From Drosophila persimilis (lineage: Eukaryota; Arthropoda; Insecta; Diptera; Drosophilidae), in the NCBI RefSeq assembly GCF_003286085.1, contig NW_020825346.1, forward strand, positions 806,001 to 870,000: 64,000 bases of DNA. Direction: 5' to 3'. Within the stretch, counting starts at the first letter, position 1. Each line of letters opens with the position of its first letter. This document shows, in pieces, positions 9,341-20,738 of this stretch. Below the pieces are notes generated by a model, which saw only the letters and a list, made by a program, of their open reading frames with translations, made no database searches and was not told where the DNA came from. Both the position numbers and the translations under genes were made by a program.

Positions 9341-10474
9341 CTAAGATAATCTAATCGGGGGAACTGAACTCGAGTGTCGCCGCGGGACAACAGCAACAGC
9401 AAAAAGACGTTTGGCTATACGTGGGGGCTGGCCCCAGCACTCACCTTCCGTGCGCCAGATGTACCGCGTGAGGGACCAGGGCGTACGCATATCCTGCGGA
9501 TGACTGGGCTCAATATAGTGCTTCATTTCGCGCAGGGCCTGGAGGGTGAGCGTAGAGAAGCAGGCGGCCAGGGAGCCGGCACAGGCATTTTGGGTGGTCG
9601 TCAGCTGGCTGGTTGTCTCCTTATTGACCATGAAAGCGACAAACTTCTGGCATCCTCCGTAGGCGGCAAAGAGAACCGAATTCTCGGCCACATTGGCCAC
9701 CACGGCGGGCAGGGAGCCCGCATAGAGGCCCCGGAATATACCATCCGTTCGATACGTGCTCACGAAACAGTCGAACAATCCTTTGTAGGCCTCCGGGAAG
9801 GTCTGCAGCTTCACCTTGACAGTGTCCAGCGGCTGCGAGACGTACACCTGTGCGGCCCCGCCTAAGAGATCAAGGGGAGTTGATATTGGTCCCATGGTGT
9901 CGGCAGAGCTGTGTGTATACGCACCCAAAGAGCCCGCCAGGAAGTCGATGAGCCCCTCCACAAAGTTGATGTTGTTCCCGGTTCCGCCTCCATGCATGTC
10001 GAGGCGCCGTACGAGTCTTAGGAATTTGCCGAATATGAATAGGAGGCCGTCACGCACGGCTTCGAGCGTCGAGAGTGGACTGAGCTTCCGGACGCGGCCG
10101 CGTCGCTGCGATTCACGACGCTCGTTCTCGCTCTGCTGGCTCTCCTCCTCGGCCTCGGCCTCCAGCACCGCCTGCTCGTATGCCTCGAGCAGTTCATCGG
10201 GGGCCCCTATCAGCACGGAGCTGCCCACTCGGCTGGAGCCGACTCGCGGCCGTGTCAGCGTTGACGCTGGTTGCTCATCATCGTTCTTGGGGGCAGGCTT
10301 TGGCTCTCGCGGTGCTTGTCTCTTCAGGAATTTCTCTTCGGGTGTCGGGGGTAGGAGCGGTGTTGGTGGCTCCGTTGGATCTTCTCTCTTACCGATTTGC
10401 CTTGACCCCCTGCCCGCGTAAAATGTTTCGGGCTGTGGTTTCTCTTCGGGTCTTGTGCTCTTCTTGTCTGACAT
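9341..10474 (-). CDS. CG1628: U2: truncated ornithine carrier, repeat-2 motif deleted
   Basis: The architecture is as in U1, with exon end at 9445 and read-through stop at 9341. A 30-bp in-frame deletion removes CPTELIKCKL, the conserved P-x-E-x-x-K signature of carrier repeat 2, leaving STLTLQALREM. A 27-bp in-frame insertion adds ESQRRGRVR-type residues near position 120; U3 and U4 share it. Other variants are KGLFDCF and YRTDGIF. Even with a restored 3' end this form should not fold as a working carrier, because the motif forms the matrix salt-bridge network. The frame is still fully open. Confidence 0.8.
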   Translation of the reverse strand: MSDKKSTRPEEKPQPETFYAGRGSRQIGKREDPTEPPTPLLPPTPEEKFLKRQAPREPKPAPKNDDEQPASTLTRPRVGSSRVGSSVLIGAPDELLEAYEQAVLEAEAEEESQQSENERRESQRRGRVRKLSPLSTLEAVRDGLLFIFGKFLRLVRRLDMHGGGTGNNINFVEGLIDFLAGSLGAYTHSSADTMGPISTPLDLLGGAAQVYVSQPLDTVKVKLQTFPEAYKGLFDCFVSTYRTDGIFRGLYAGSLPAVVANVAENSVLFAAYGGCQKFVAFMVNKETTSQLTTTQNACAGSLAACFSTLTLQALREMKHYIEPSHPQDMRTPWSLTRYIWRTEGECWGQPPRIAKRLFAVAVVPRRHSSSVPPIRLS

Positions 10475-10658
10475 GACAGTGCTCTTAGTCTGCTGCTGGA
10501 TGTTGCTTTCTTCTCTCTTTATTGCTGTTTACTGAAATTCGTCATCATCAAACGATCGGCTGCTCTTCCGATCGTTGTCGTTCGTGTCCGGTCTGTGGCT
10601 GTTGGTGTTGGTGTTGGTGTTGGTGTTGTGTGGGTCTGTTGCTTATTCTCTTTGTCTG

Positions 10659-12098
10659 TTATTGAACGCGCTCTGATAACTTCGAGCTTTCTGTTATGTC
10701 TTCTTTTCCAGCGATAGTTGTTTTGTTCGCTTTTTCAGCGGTATTTGTTATGTCTGCTTCTTCAGAGGTAGCTGTTATTTTCGCGCTTCCGCCGGTAGCT
10801 GTTATATCTGCTTTTACAGCGGGGGCTGTTAAATCTGCCTTTGCAGCGGGTGTTGCTATATCTGCTTTTACAGCGGCCGTTGTTATATCTGCTTTTACAG
10901 CGGACGCTGTTATGGCGGCGTTTACAGTGGGGACTGTTATGCCCGTTTTTACAGCGGAGGCTGTTATATCTTCGTTTACAGTGGGATCTGTTATGTCGGC
11001 TTTTACACAGGTAGCTGCTATGTCCGCGTTTCCAGTGGTGACTGCTGTGTTAGCTGTTTCTATTTCTGTTACTTCCACTGTTCCAGGCACTGTTAACTCC
11101 AACGTTTCAGGCGTCACTGTTGGTCGCTGTGTCTCAGCAAATTGTTCCAAATTCTTAGAAGTTTCCAATCGACTTATTTCAGCTGCTACTAAGTTCGAGT
11201 TTTTAAACAAATTTACAACTTGTGTCGTGGGCAAGGGGATACTACTTTCGGGCACTGGCAGTGGGGCTTGCTCTGCTTCAATACTCCCGAGCCGTAATGC
11301 GGTGGTTAGCTTTGCTTTAGCACAACCTTCCGACCAATCAATTGGATGCTTTGGATACTGGCCAACTGATGCGTTCAGGTAGCGGTTCAGTAGCGAATCC
11401 GATGCTTTTGCAACCACCGCTTCTTCTTCAGTTATGTTCTGTTCTTGTTGATCAAAATGGCTTGCAGCTAATTTCAATGACGCTAGTTGGGCGCTGCCAC
11501 ACGGACTTGACGGGGTACTGCTGTCGGTTACGGGTGCTAGGGGCTGCTCTTCTGGTGCCACAATACTCCGGAACCGTAGGGCGGTGGTTAGCTTAGCTTT
11601 AGCACAACCTTCCGACCAATCAATTGGATGCTTTGGATACTGGTCAACTGATGCGTTCAGGTAGCGGGCCAGTAGCGAATTCGCTGCTTTTGTAGCTTCT
11701 GCTTCTGCTTCTGCTTCTTCTTCAGTCAACTGTTCCTCGGCCTCGGCCGCAGGAGCTTGTCGATCGAATGTGCTTGCAGTCAATTTCAATGGTTGTATGG
11801 GCTCGTTACCAGACGCTGTGCTGGACTTTTTGTCATATGGAGAGGTGCACAATGGATTCAGGGTTCGCAGCAGTGGCCGCGGGGCACGAGGTCCTGGCTT
11901 GGGTGCGGCTGGTGGCCGACCAAAAATCTTTGCGATATTGGAACGTACCTTTTTCGATGCCAAACCAGTCACAATCGCCGTCACGCCCACAATGCCCACT
12001 AGGCCCACAACGCCCTCCGTTAGTGTGTCCTCGCGTGTGTGTCTTTCGTTGGGATCCCAAACTTTCTGCTTTCGATTGTACTCGTAATCCTTACTCAT
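10659..12098 (-). CDS. U2: gene C, two-block form
   Basis: This is a 479-residue version starting MSKDYEYNRK, one EY pair shorter than in U3. After the membrane segment it has two tandem blocks of about 94 residues. Each contains QYPKHPIDWSEGCAKAKLTTALR; the first continues FRSIVAPEEQ, the second LGSIEAEQ. The C-terminal 9-residue repeats follow. The frame is intact from ATG 12098 to the stop at 10659. The function is not recognised; the block shows no motif I can name. Confidence 0.8.
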   Translation of the reverse strand: MSKDYEYNRKQKVWDPNERHTREDTLTEGVVGLVGIVGVTAIVTGLASKKVRSNIAKIFGRPPAAPKPGPRAPRPLLRTLNPLCTSPYDKKSSTASGNEPIQPLKLTASTFDRQAPAAEAEEQLTEEEAEAEAEATKAANSLLARYLNASVDQYPKHPIDWSEGCAKAKLTTALRFRSIVAPEEQPLAPVTDSSTPSSPCGSAQLASLKLAASHFDQQEQNITEEEAVVAKASDSLLNRYLNASVGQYPKHPIDWSEGCAKAKLTTALRLGSIEAEQAPLPVPESSIPLPTTQVVNLFKNSNLVAAEISRLETSKNLEQFAETQRPTVTPETLELTVPGTVEVTEIETANTAVTTGNADIAATCVKADITDPTVNEDITASAVKTGITVPTVNAAITASAVKADITTAAVKADIATPAAKADLTAPAVKADITATGGSAKITATSEEADITNTAEKANKTTIAGKEDITESSKLSERVQ

Positions 12099-12309
12099 TT
12101 TTGGGAACCGAAAATTTGGTTTTGAAATAATATGCGCACTTTGTATATTTGTATGTGTCTGCTACGATGCCAAAAAGGTGTCTAGAAAAACTGCCTTCTG
12201 TCAGAATAAAATTCTTATCGATTGAAATGCCTTTCAATGTACGTTTTTTGTTGTTTTTTTTTATTATTAATAATCGATAATTTGATTACGCCATATGTAT
12301 ATATATGAC

Positions 12310-12342
<33 letters not shown>

Positions 12343-13637
12343 CATTTCGATCAGCGTTTTCAGTGTGTGTGTGTTTGTGTGGGTGTGTCTGTCTGTTTTT
12401 GTGGATATACAATTCTTGCATTAATATTATTATCATTGTTTTTGGGTTTTTTCTTGTTTTTTTTTGGTATGTGTTTTGTATATCGTTTCAGTTTTTTTTT
12501 AATATTTTGTTGGTTTATGTTTTTTTTCGGGCTTTTTGTTCTTTTGCCTTATCGCATTCTGCGGCTTATATAAATTTAATAATTTACATGAAATTATAAC
12601 ATATGTATTTACTCGCTATACCATACCATTTAGTACATTTATTATTATTATTATTTTTATTATATATATATATATGTTTGTATATATAGCCATTTAGCCC
12701 CCATTGTCTGACTAGAATCGCTGAAACGCCATTATCCACAATATTTATAATATAATAGTAAAAAAAAAACAATAACAAGAAAAAAAATAGAGAGACACAC
12801 ACACTCGTTAGGTTTTCGAGACGCCAATTGCGATCTTCGAGCACATGCCATTGAGTGTGGGATGATGCTTGAGCTAGGTTCCTGATCGGTCATGTATCGG
12901 TATGTCTATACACTATCCATATATATATTCATTCGCTGAGTTTGCAGGGGATAATGAGGGTAATAAAGGTCCTTTTGCCGAATCTAGAGAGGAGAAACTC
13001 TGCCCACACTTTGTACTCGTTAATACGCTTTACTTTACTCGTTTCTCATGGTGTAAAAATATTATTCATTATCATTATTATTACTATTATTATTTAGCAT
13101 GTTTAGCACTTTTATCGTCTTTTTCTTTTGTCATCTTTTCTTTTTGTTCCTATACAAACTCAGCATGAAATTTGCTTTTAAAAAAATTCTCACTGCAGGC
13201 TTCCTTTTCATATGGGTTTCATTCGCTTTTTCCACTTTCGATTTATATTTACCATACATACTATATTTATATATATTTATAATATTTATTTTATGCTTCC
13301 TATACAACTATACATATTTGTGTGTGTGTTTTGTGTGTGTGTTAAAATCAGATTTGGGAAACACACACAATTCTAAACAGATCTAAACACTTAAAAAGAT
13401 TGGCACGCTTTGAAATCGGAGCTCGAACGGATGATGGGCATGGAGATCTTCGGAGGAGAATATGGAATATATGGAGGAACTAAAGATATTGTTGCGCTTC
13501 AAATTGAACTACGTGAAATGGAGCTCCCACTCCCACTCCCGCTTCCGCTTCCGCTCCTACAGATCCCTTCTAGGTATTGCACTCTTGTCACGGCCCCAGG
13601 ATATAGTCATAGTCTACCCGTCCCCTCCCTCACGCCT
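12099..13637. other. U2 spacer: microsatellite-rich, no gene
   Basis: The minus-strand upstream region of gene C (DRE-like sites near 12216 and 12270) passes into a (TA)n run near 12316-12342, a TG/GT tract near 12362-12390, T-rich DNA, a TTATTA run with (TA)n near 12640-12676, and the shared ACTCGTTAGG block. It ends with the CCACTC/CCGCTT hexamers just outside the U3 gene A stop. Small open frames here are low-complexity artefacts. The right half probably holds the gene A 3' UTR. Confidence 0.6.
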
Positions 13638-14966
13638 CTAGTAGTAGGCGGGGAACGGGTGATAGTTAGACGGATTCGAGGCATGATGATTGGCCGACGG
13701 CAGCACAGGCGGCGGTCGTACGCCCGGATGGTAGTTGCTCGATGCCACCTGGTGGTAGGCCCCAAAGCTGCGGGCCATGTGCCGATTCTGGGCAACTGCC
13801 GCCGCCGACTTCGGTGGTGCTCCACCGTAGAGAGCCGGCGGTGATGCTCGAGACTGTCGCGGCTCTGATGCTGCATCTGCGAGGAGAGGAACGACCGATT
13901 GTTGCCCACGGCCATGTTGGCCGTGTTCGGTGTGAGGTCCAGCGAGGCCATTCGCAGCATGTCGTGATGCGGATGGTTGTAGGGCAGCTGTGGCGGCGAC
14001 GACACCACATAGTTGGCCGTGCGGCTCAGGTCCACGGAGGTGGTCTGGTCGTGCTCCTGCTCGCCCAGCTGCTCGCTCAGCATGTTGTGCATGGCCGCCG
14101 CCGACTGGTGTTGCTGCATGGCCAGCTGGCTGCCGTGTCCGTGCTCCTGCTGGTGCACCACCGATGCACCCTTTGCCTGCTGTGCCTGCGCCTGGGCCTG
14201 GGCCTGCGCCTGCTGGCTCTGCTCCCTGTCCGACAGAATGTCGTAGATGTGGTGATGGTAGCGACTGCTTGGCAGCTGGAAGTTGTGGTGATAGTTGCTC
14301 GACGCATTCGATCTCGAGCTCATGTCCAGGCCCTGCAGATCGGACAGATCGTTGGCCGCACTCGCCGCCGCGGCAGCAGCCGCCGCAGCACTCGCCGCAT
14401 TGCTGTTGCTGCTCTGGCGATACTCCGCCGGCGAGTCGAGCTCCTGGCTGTTGTACTTCAGGTTGCTCGCCATGCTCTCGTACTTGGAGTACATGAGATC
14501 GATCTACGACTGGGGGAACTTCATGCGCATATCCTGGCCCGCGCTGCTCGAAATAACAAACAGAATGAACGTTCCATTGGCGGTAAAAGTAGCGAGTAAC
14601 GAGGGAAAAATGCAATGAAAAATAAGAGTTGGTGAAGCGATAAATGCTGACATACAAAAATGTTCTGTACCTGTTCTGCGGCATGATGCTGTTCTCCTCG
14701 TCGCTGGACATTTGATTGTGATGCGAGAGGTTGTGCCGCTGGCGTTGCTCGTGCTGGTCCTGCTCCTGCACCGCCCGGAGAGATGGGCGGCGGCGAGGGC
14801 GGCGTGCGATGGTGCGACGAAGAGAAGCCATCGGAGTCGGGATGCTGCGGTCGGGGTGTGCTGCCCGCATCCACGTCCACATCGTTCTGGTTCTGGTTGC
14901 TCTGCGGATTGGTTGGCGTCGAGGCGCTGGGCGAGATGTTGCAGGCTCCCTGGAACATCGGAAGTG
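13638..14966 (-). pseudogene. U3: gene A 3' fragment (nonsense, 121-bp and 287-bp deletions)
   Basis: The terminal exon is 13638-14546 and the previous-exon remnant 14671-14966. The TAG (14504-14506) and GAG acceptor are as in U1. In addition, about 121 bp are missing at 13810, between the plus-strand GCCGCCGAC and TTCGGTGGTGC. This removes the SRLLG...ILAASN part and shifts the C-terminal frame. Part of the poly-Ala stretch is shorter. It is the most damaged gene A copy. Confidence 0.85.
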
Positions 14967-15012
14967 AATTCTGAATTATGGAGAGGAATTGCTTGATTGC
15001 TGAAAAGCCACG

Positions 15013-16146
15013 CTAAGATAATCTAATCGGGGGAACTGAACTCGAGTGTCGCCGCGGGACAACAGCAACAGCAAAAAGACGTTTGGCTATACGTGGGGGC
15101 TGGCCCCAGCACTCACCTTCCGTGCGCCAGATGTACCGCGTGAGGGACCAGGGCGTACGCATATCCTGCGGATGACTGGGCTCAATATAGTGCTTCATTT
15201 CGCGCAGGGCCTGGAGGGTGAGCGTAGAGAAGCAGGCGGCCAGGGAGCCGGCACAGGCATTTTGGGTGGTCGTCAGCTGGCTGGTTGTCTCCTTATTGAC
15301 CATGAAAGCGACAAACTTCTGGCATCCTCCGTAGGCGGCAAAGAGAACCGAATTCTCGGCCACATTGGCCACCACGGCGGGCAGGGAGCCCGCATAGAGG
15401 CCCCGGAATATACCATCCTTTCGATACGTGCTCACGAAACAGTCGAACATTCCTTTGTAGGCCTCCGGGAAGGTCTGCAGCTTCACCTTGACAGTGTCCA
15501 GCGGCTGCGAGACGTACACCTGTGCGGCCCCGCCTAAGAGATCAAGGGGAGTTGATATTGGTCCCATGGTGTCGGCAGAGCTGTGTGTATACGCACCCAA
15601 AGAGCCCGCCAGGAAGTCGATGAGCCCCTCCACAAAGTTGATGTTGTTCCCGGTTCCGCCTCCATGCATGTCGAGGCGCCGTACGAGTCTTAGGAATTTG
15701 CCGAATATGAATAGGAGGCCGTCACGCACGGCTTCGAGCGTCGAGAGTGGACTGAGCTTCCGGACGCGGCCGCGTCGCTGCGATTCACGACGCTCGTTCT
15801 CGCTCTGCTGGCTCTCCTCCTCGGCCTCGGCCTCCAGCACCGCCTGCTCGTATGCCTCGAGCAGTTCATCGGGGGCCCCTATCAGCACGGAGCTGCCCAC
15901 TCGGCTGGAGCCGACTCGCGGCCGTGTCAGCGTTGACGCTGGTTGCTCATCATCGTTCTTGGGGGCAGGCTTTGGCTCTCGCGGTGCTTGTCTCTTCAGG
16001 AATTTCTCTTCGGGTGTCGGGGGTAGGAGCGGTGTTGGTGGCTCCGTTGGATCTTCTCTCTTACCGATTTGCCTTGACCCCCTGCCCGCGTAAAATGTTT
16101 CGGGCTGTGGTTTCTCTTCGGGTCTTGTGCTCTTCTTGTCTGACAT
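15013..16146 (-). CDS. CG1628: U3: truncated ornithine carrier, repeat-2 motif deleted
   Basis: It shares the 30-bp loss of CPTELIKCKL and the 27-bp insertion with U2 and U4, but has KGMFDCF and YRKDGIF like U1, so it is a mosaic of the two types. The last exon base is 15117 before a GTGAGT donor, and the read-through stop is at 15013. The 63-bp in-frame intron is present. No stop or frameshift interrupts the 377 codons. Confidence 0.8.
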   Translation of the reverse strand: MSDKKSTRPEEKPQPETFYAGRGSRQIGKREDPTEPPTPLLPPTPEEKFLKRQAPREPKPAPKNDDEQPASTLTRPRVGSSRVGSSVLIGAPDELLEAYEQAVLEAEAEEESQQSENERRESQRRGRVRKLSPLSTLEAVRDGLLFIFGKFLRLVRRLDMHGGGTGNNINFVEGLIDFLAGSLGAYTHSSADTMGPISTPLDLLGGAAQVYVSQPLDTVKVKLQTFPEAYKGMFDCFVSTYRKDGIFRGLYAGSLPAVVANVAENSVLFAAYGGCQKFVAFMVNKETTSQLTTTQNACAGSLAACFSTLTLQALREMKHYIEPSHPQDMRTPWSLTRYIWRTEGECWGQPPRIAKRLFAVAVVPRRHSSSVPPIRLS

Positions 16147-16324
16147 GACAGTGCTCTTAGTCTGCTGCTGGATGTTGCTTTCTTCTCTCTTTATTGCTGT
16201 TTACTGAAATTCGTCATCATCAAACGATCGGCTGCTCTTCCGATCGTTGTCGTTCGTGTCCGGTCTGTGGCTGTTGGTGTTGGTGTTGGTGTTGTGTGGG
16301 TCTGTTGCTTATTCTCTTTGTCTG

Positions 16325-17770
16325 TTATTGAACGCGCTCTGATAACTTCGAGCTTTCTGTTATGTCTTCTTTTCCAGCGATAGTTGTTTTGTTCGCTTTT
16401 TCAGCGGTATTTGTTATGTCTGCTTCTTCAGAGGTAGCTGTTATTTTCGCGCTTCCGCCGGTAGCTGTTATATCTGCTTTTACAGCGGGGGCTGTTAAAT
16501 CTGCCTTTGCAGCGGGTGTTGCTATATCTGCTTTTACAGCGGCCGTTGTTATATCTGCTTTTACAGCGGACGCTGTTATGGCGGCGTTTACAGTGGGGAC
16601 TGTTATGCCCGTTTTTACAGCGGAGGCTGTTATATCTTCGTTTACAGTGGGATCTGTTATGTCGGCTTTTACACAGGTAGCTGCTATGTCCGCGTTTCCA
16701 GTGGTGACTGCTGTGTTAGCTGTTTCTATTTCTGTTACTTCCACTGTTCCAGGCACTGTTAACTCCAACGTTTCAGGCGTCACTGTTGGTCGCTGTGTCT
16801 CAGCAAATTGTTCCAAATTCTTAGAAGTTTCCAATCGACTTATTTCAGCTGCTACTAAGTTCGAGTTTTTAAACAAATTTACAACTTGTGTCGTGGGCAA
16901 GGGGATACTACTTTCGGGCACTGGCAGTGGGGCTTGCTCTGCTTCAATACTCCCGAGCCGTAATGCGGTGGTTAGCTTAGCTTTAGCACAACCTTCCGAC
17001 CAATCAATTGGATGCTTTGGATACTGGCCAACTGATGCGTTCAGGTAGCGGTTCAGTAGCGAATCCGATGCTTTTGCAACCACCGCTTCTTCTTCAGTTA
17101 TGTTCTGTTCTTGTTGATCAAAATGGCTTGCAGCTAATTTCAATGACGCTAGTTGGGCGCTGCCACACGGACATGACGGGGTACTGCTGTCGGTTACGGG
17201 TGCTAGGGGCTGCTCTTCTGGTGCCACAATACTCCGGAACCGTAGGGCGGTGGTTAGCTTAGCTTTAGCACAACCTTCCGACCAATCAATTGGATGCTTT
17301 GGATACTGGTCAACTGATGCGTTCAGGTAGCGAGCCAGTAGCGAATTCGCTGCTTTTGTAGCTTCTGCTTCTGCTTCTGCTTCTTCTTCAGTCAACTGTT
17401 CCTCGGCCTCGGCCGCAGGAGCTTGTCGATCGAATGTGCTTGCAGTCAATTTCAATGGTTGTATGGGCTCGTTACCAGACGCTGTGCTGGACTTTTTGTC
17501 ATATGGAGAGGTGCACAATGGATTCAGGGTTCGCAGCAGTGGCCGCGGGGCACGAGGTCCTGGCTTGGGTGCGGCTGGTGGCCGACCAAAAATCTTTGCG
17601 ATATTGGAACGTACCTTTTTAGAAACCAAACCAGTCACAATCGCCGTCACGCCCACAATGCCCACTAGGCCCACAACGCCCTCCGTTAGTGTGTCCTCGC
17701 GTGTGTGTCTTTCGTTGGGATCCCAAACTTTCTGCTTTCGATTGTACTCGTACTCGTAATCCTTACTCAT
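16325..17770 (-). CDS. U3: gene C, two-block form
   Basis: This is a 481-residue version starting MSKDYEYEYNRK. It has two differences of note: VSKKVR in place of ASKKVR just after the membrane segment, and SSTPSCPCG in place of SSTPSSPCG in the linker between the two 94-residue blocks. The rest follows U2. The frame is intact, with stop 178 bp upstream of the U3 carrier ATG. Function unknown. Confidence 0.8.
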   Translation of the reverse strand: MSKDYEYEYNRKQKVWDPNERHTREDTLTEGVVGLVGIVGVTAIVTGLVSKKVRSNIAKIFGRPPAAPKPGPRAPRPLLRTLNPLCTSPYDKKSSTASGNEPIQPLKLTASTFDRQAPAAEAEEQLTEEEAEAEAEATKAANSLLARYLNASVDQYPKHPIDWSEGCAKAKLTTALRFRSIVAPEEQPLAPVTDSSTPSCPCGSAQLASLKLAASHFDQQEQNITEEEAVVAKASDSLLNRYLNASVGQYPKHPIDWSEGCAKAKLTTALRLGSIEAEQAPLPVPESSIPLPTTQVVNLFKNSNLVAAEISRLETSKNLEQFAETQRPTVTPETLELTVPGTVEVTEIETANTAVTTGNADIAATCVKADITDPTVNEDITASAVKTGITVPTVNAAITASAVKADITTAAVKADIATPAAKADLTAPAVKADITATGGSAKITATSEEADITNTAEKANKTTIAGKEDITESSKLSERVQ

Positions 17771-19272
17771 TTTTGGGAACCGAAAATTTGGTTTTGAAAT
17801 AATATGCGCACTTTGTATATTTGTATGTGTCTGCTACGATGCCAAAAAGGTGTCTAGAAAAACTGCCTTCTGTCAGAATAAAATTCTTATCGATTGAAAT
17901 GCCTTTCAATGTACGTTTTTTGTTGTTTTTTTTTATTATTAATAATCGATAATTTGATTACGCCATATGTATATATATGTCTGTGTATATATATATATAT
18001 ATATCATTTCGATCAGCGTTTTCAGTGTGTGTGTGTTTGTGTGGGTGTGTCTGTCTGTTTTTGTGGATATACAATTCTTGCATTAATATTATTATCATTG
18101 TTTTTGGGTTTTTTTCTTGTTTTTTTTGGTATGTGTTTTGTATATCGTTTCAGTATTTTTTAATATTTTGTTGGTTTATGTTTTTTTCGGGCTTTTTGTT
18201 CTTTTGCCTTATCGCATTCTGCGGCTTATATAAATTTAATAATTTACATGAAATTATAACATATGTATTTACTCGCTATACCATACCATTTAGTACATTT
18301 ATTATTATTATTATTTTTATTATATATATATATATGTTTGTATATATAGCCATTTAGCCCCCATTGTCTGACTAGAATCGCTGAAACGCCATTATCCACA
18401 ATATTTATAATATAATAGTAAAAAAAAAACAATAACAAGAAAAAAAATAGAGAGACACACACACTCGTTAGGTTTTCGAGACGCCAATTGCGATCTTCGA
18501 GCACATGCCATTGAGTGTGGGATGATGCTTGAGCTAGGTTCCTGATCGGTCATGTATCGGTATGTCTATACACTATCCATATATATATTCATTCGCTGAG
18601 TTTGCATGGGATAATGAGGGTAATAAAGGCCCTCTGGCCGAATCTAGAGAGGAGAAACTCTGCCCACACTTTGTACTCGTTAATACGCTTTACTTTACTC
18701 GTTTCTCATGGTGTAAAAATATTATTCATTATCATTATTATTACTATTATTATTTAGCATGTTTAGCACTTTTATCGTCTTTTTCTTTTGTCATCTTTTC
18801 TTTTTGTTCCTATACAAACTCAGCATGAAATTTGCTTTTAAAAAAATTCTCACTGCAGGCTTCCTTTTCATATGGGTTTCATTCGCTTTTTCCACTTTCG
18901 ATTTATATTTACCATACATACTATATTTATATATATTTATAATATTTATTTTATGCTTCCTATACAACTATACATATTTGTGTGTGTGTTTGTGTGTGTG
19001 TTAAAATCAGATTTGGGAAACACACACAATTCTAAACAGATCTAAACACTTAAAAAGATTGGCACGCTTTGAAATCGGAGCTCGAACGGATGATGGGCAT
19101 GGAGATCTTCGGAGGAGGAACTAAAGTTATTGTTGCGCTTCAAATTGAACTACGTGAAATTGAGCTCCCACTCCCACTCCCGCTTCCGCTCCTACAGATC
19201 CCTTCTAGGTATTGCACTCTTGTCACGGCCCCAGGATATAGTCATAGTCTACCCGTCCCCTCCCTCACGCCT
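17771..19272. other. U3 spacer: microsatellite-rich, no gene
   Basis: The content is as in U2, with a shorter (TA)n run near 17986-18004, the GT tract near 18025-18050 and the T-rich and TTATTA tracts. The 3' flank next to the U4 gene A stop is shortened: the GAATATGGAATATATG piece and some hexamers are missing near 19110-19190. No coding or RNA gene is seen. Confidence 0.6.
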
Positions 19273-20692
19273 CTAGTAGTAGGCGGGGAACGGGTGATAG
19301 TTAGACGGATTCGAGGCATGATGATTGGCCGACGGCAGCACAGGCGGCGGTCGTACGCCCGGATGGTAGTTGCTCGATGCCACCTGGTGGTAGGCCCCAA
19401 AGCTGCGGGCCATGTGCCGATTCTGGGCCACTGCCGCCGCCGACTCGCCCAGGAGGCGGGACTGGTCTGCTGTGCCCAGCAGGCGATTGTTCTGTTCCAT
19501 CAGCAGATGGGCGGTGGGGTCGACCAGCAGGCGGTGCTGGTCGGCGGCATTTGAGGCGGCCAGAATTCGGTGCTGCTCCACCGTAGAGAGCAGGCGGTGA
19601 TGCTCGAGACTGTCGCGGCTCTGGTGCTGCATCTGCGAGGAGAGGAACGACCGATTGTTGCCCACGGCCATGTTGGCCGTGTTCGGTGTGAGGTCCAGCG
19701 AGGCCATTCGCAGCATGTCGTGATGCGGATGGTTGTAGGGCAGCTGTGGCGGCGACGACACCACATAGTTGGCCGTGCGGCTCAGGTCCACGGAGGTGGT
19801 CTGGTCGTGCTCCTGCTCGCCCAGCTGCTCGCTCAGCATGTTGTGCATGGCCGCCGCCGACTGGTGTTGCTGCATGGCCAGCTGGCTGCCGTGTCCGTGC
19901 TCCTGCTGGTGCACCACCGATGCACCCTTTGCCTGCTGTGCCTGCGCCTGGGCCTGGGCCTGCGCCTGCTGGCTCTGCTCCCCGTCCGACAGAATGTCGT
20001 AGATGTGGTGATGGTAGCGACTGCTTGGCAGCTGGAAGTTGTTGTGATAGTTGCTCGACGCATTCGATCTCGAGCTCATGTCCAGGCCCTGCAGATCGGA
20101 CAGATCGTTGGCCGCACTCGCCGCATTGCTGTTGCTGTTCTGGCGATACTCCGCCGGCGAGTCGAGCTCCTGGCTGTTGTACTTCAGGTTGCTGGCCATG
20201 CTCTCGTACTTGGAGTACATGAGATCGATCTGCGACTGGGGGAACTTCATGCGCATATCCTGGCCCGCGCTGCTGGAAATAACAAACAGAATGAACGTTC
20301 CATTAGCGGTAAAAGTAGCGAGTAACGAGGGAAAAATGCAATGAAAAATAAGAGTTGGTGAAGCGATAAATGCTGACATACAAAAATGTTCTGTACCTGT
20401 TCTGCGGCATGATGCTGTTCTCCTCGTCGCTGGACATTTGATTGTGACGCGAGAGGTTGTGCCGCTGGCGTTGCTCGTGCTGGTCCTGCTCCTGCACCGC
20501 CCGGAGAGATGGGCGGCGGCGAGGGCGGCGTGCGATGGTGCGACGAAGAGAAGCCATCGGAGTCGGGATGCTGCGGTCGGGGTGTGCTGCCCGCATCCAC
20601 GTCCACATCGTTCTGGTTCTGGTTGCTCTGCGGATTGGTTGGCGTCGAGGCGCTGGGCGAGATGTTGCAGGCTCCCTGGAACATCGGAAGTG
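19273..20692 (-). pseudogene. U4: gene A 3' fragment (open terminal exon, 287-bp deletion)
   Basis: The terminal exon 19273-20272 keeps CAG at the site that is TAG in U1-U3 and has a proper CAG acceptor, so it belongs to the U5/U6/U9/U10 type. The poly-Ala segment is gone (SNAASAANDL), and one HH is HN. The previous-exon remnant 20397-20692 has the 287-bp deletion and ends at the junction. With its own splice sites the exon pair could be spliced, but the frame before the donor is shifted. Confidence 0.85.
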
Positions 20693-20738
20693 AATTCTGA
20701 ATTATGGAGAGGAATTGCTTGATTGCTGAAAAGCCACG

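Noticed and set aside
12295-12599. Small open frames in spacers (Ile/Tyr- and Cys/Val-rich)
   Set aside because: They are translations of (TA)n, (GT)n and T-rich tracts, differ in length between units and have no conserved start.
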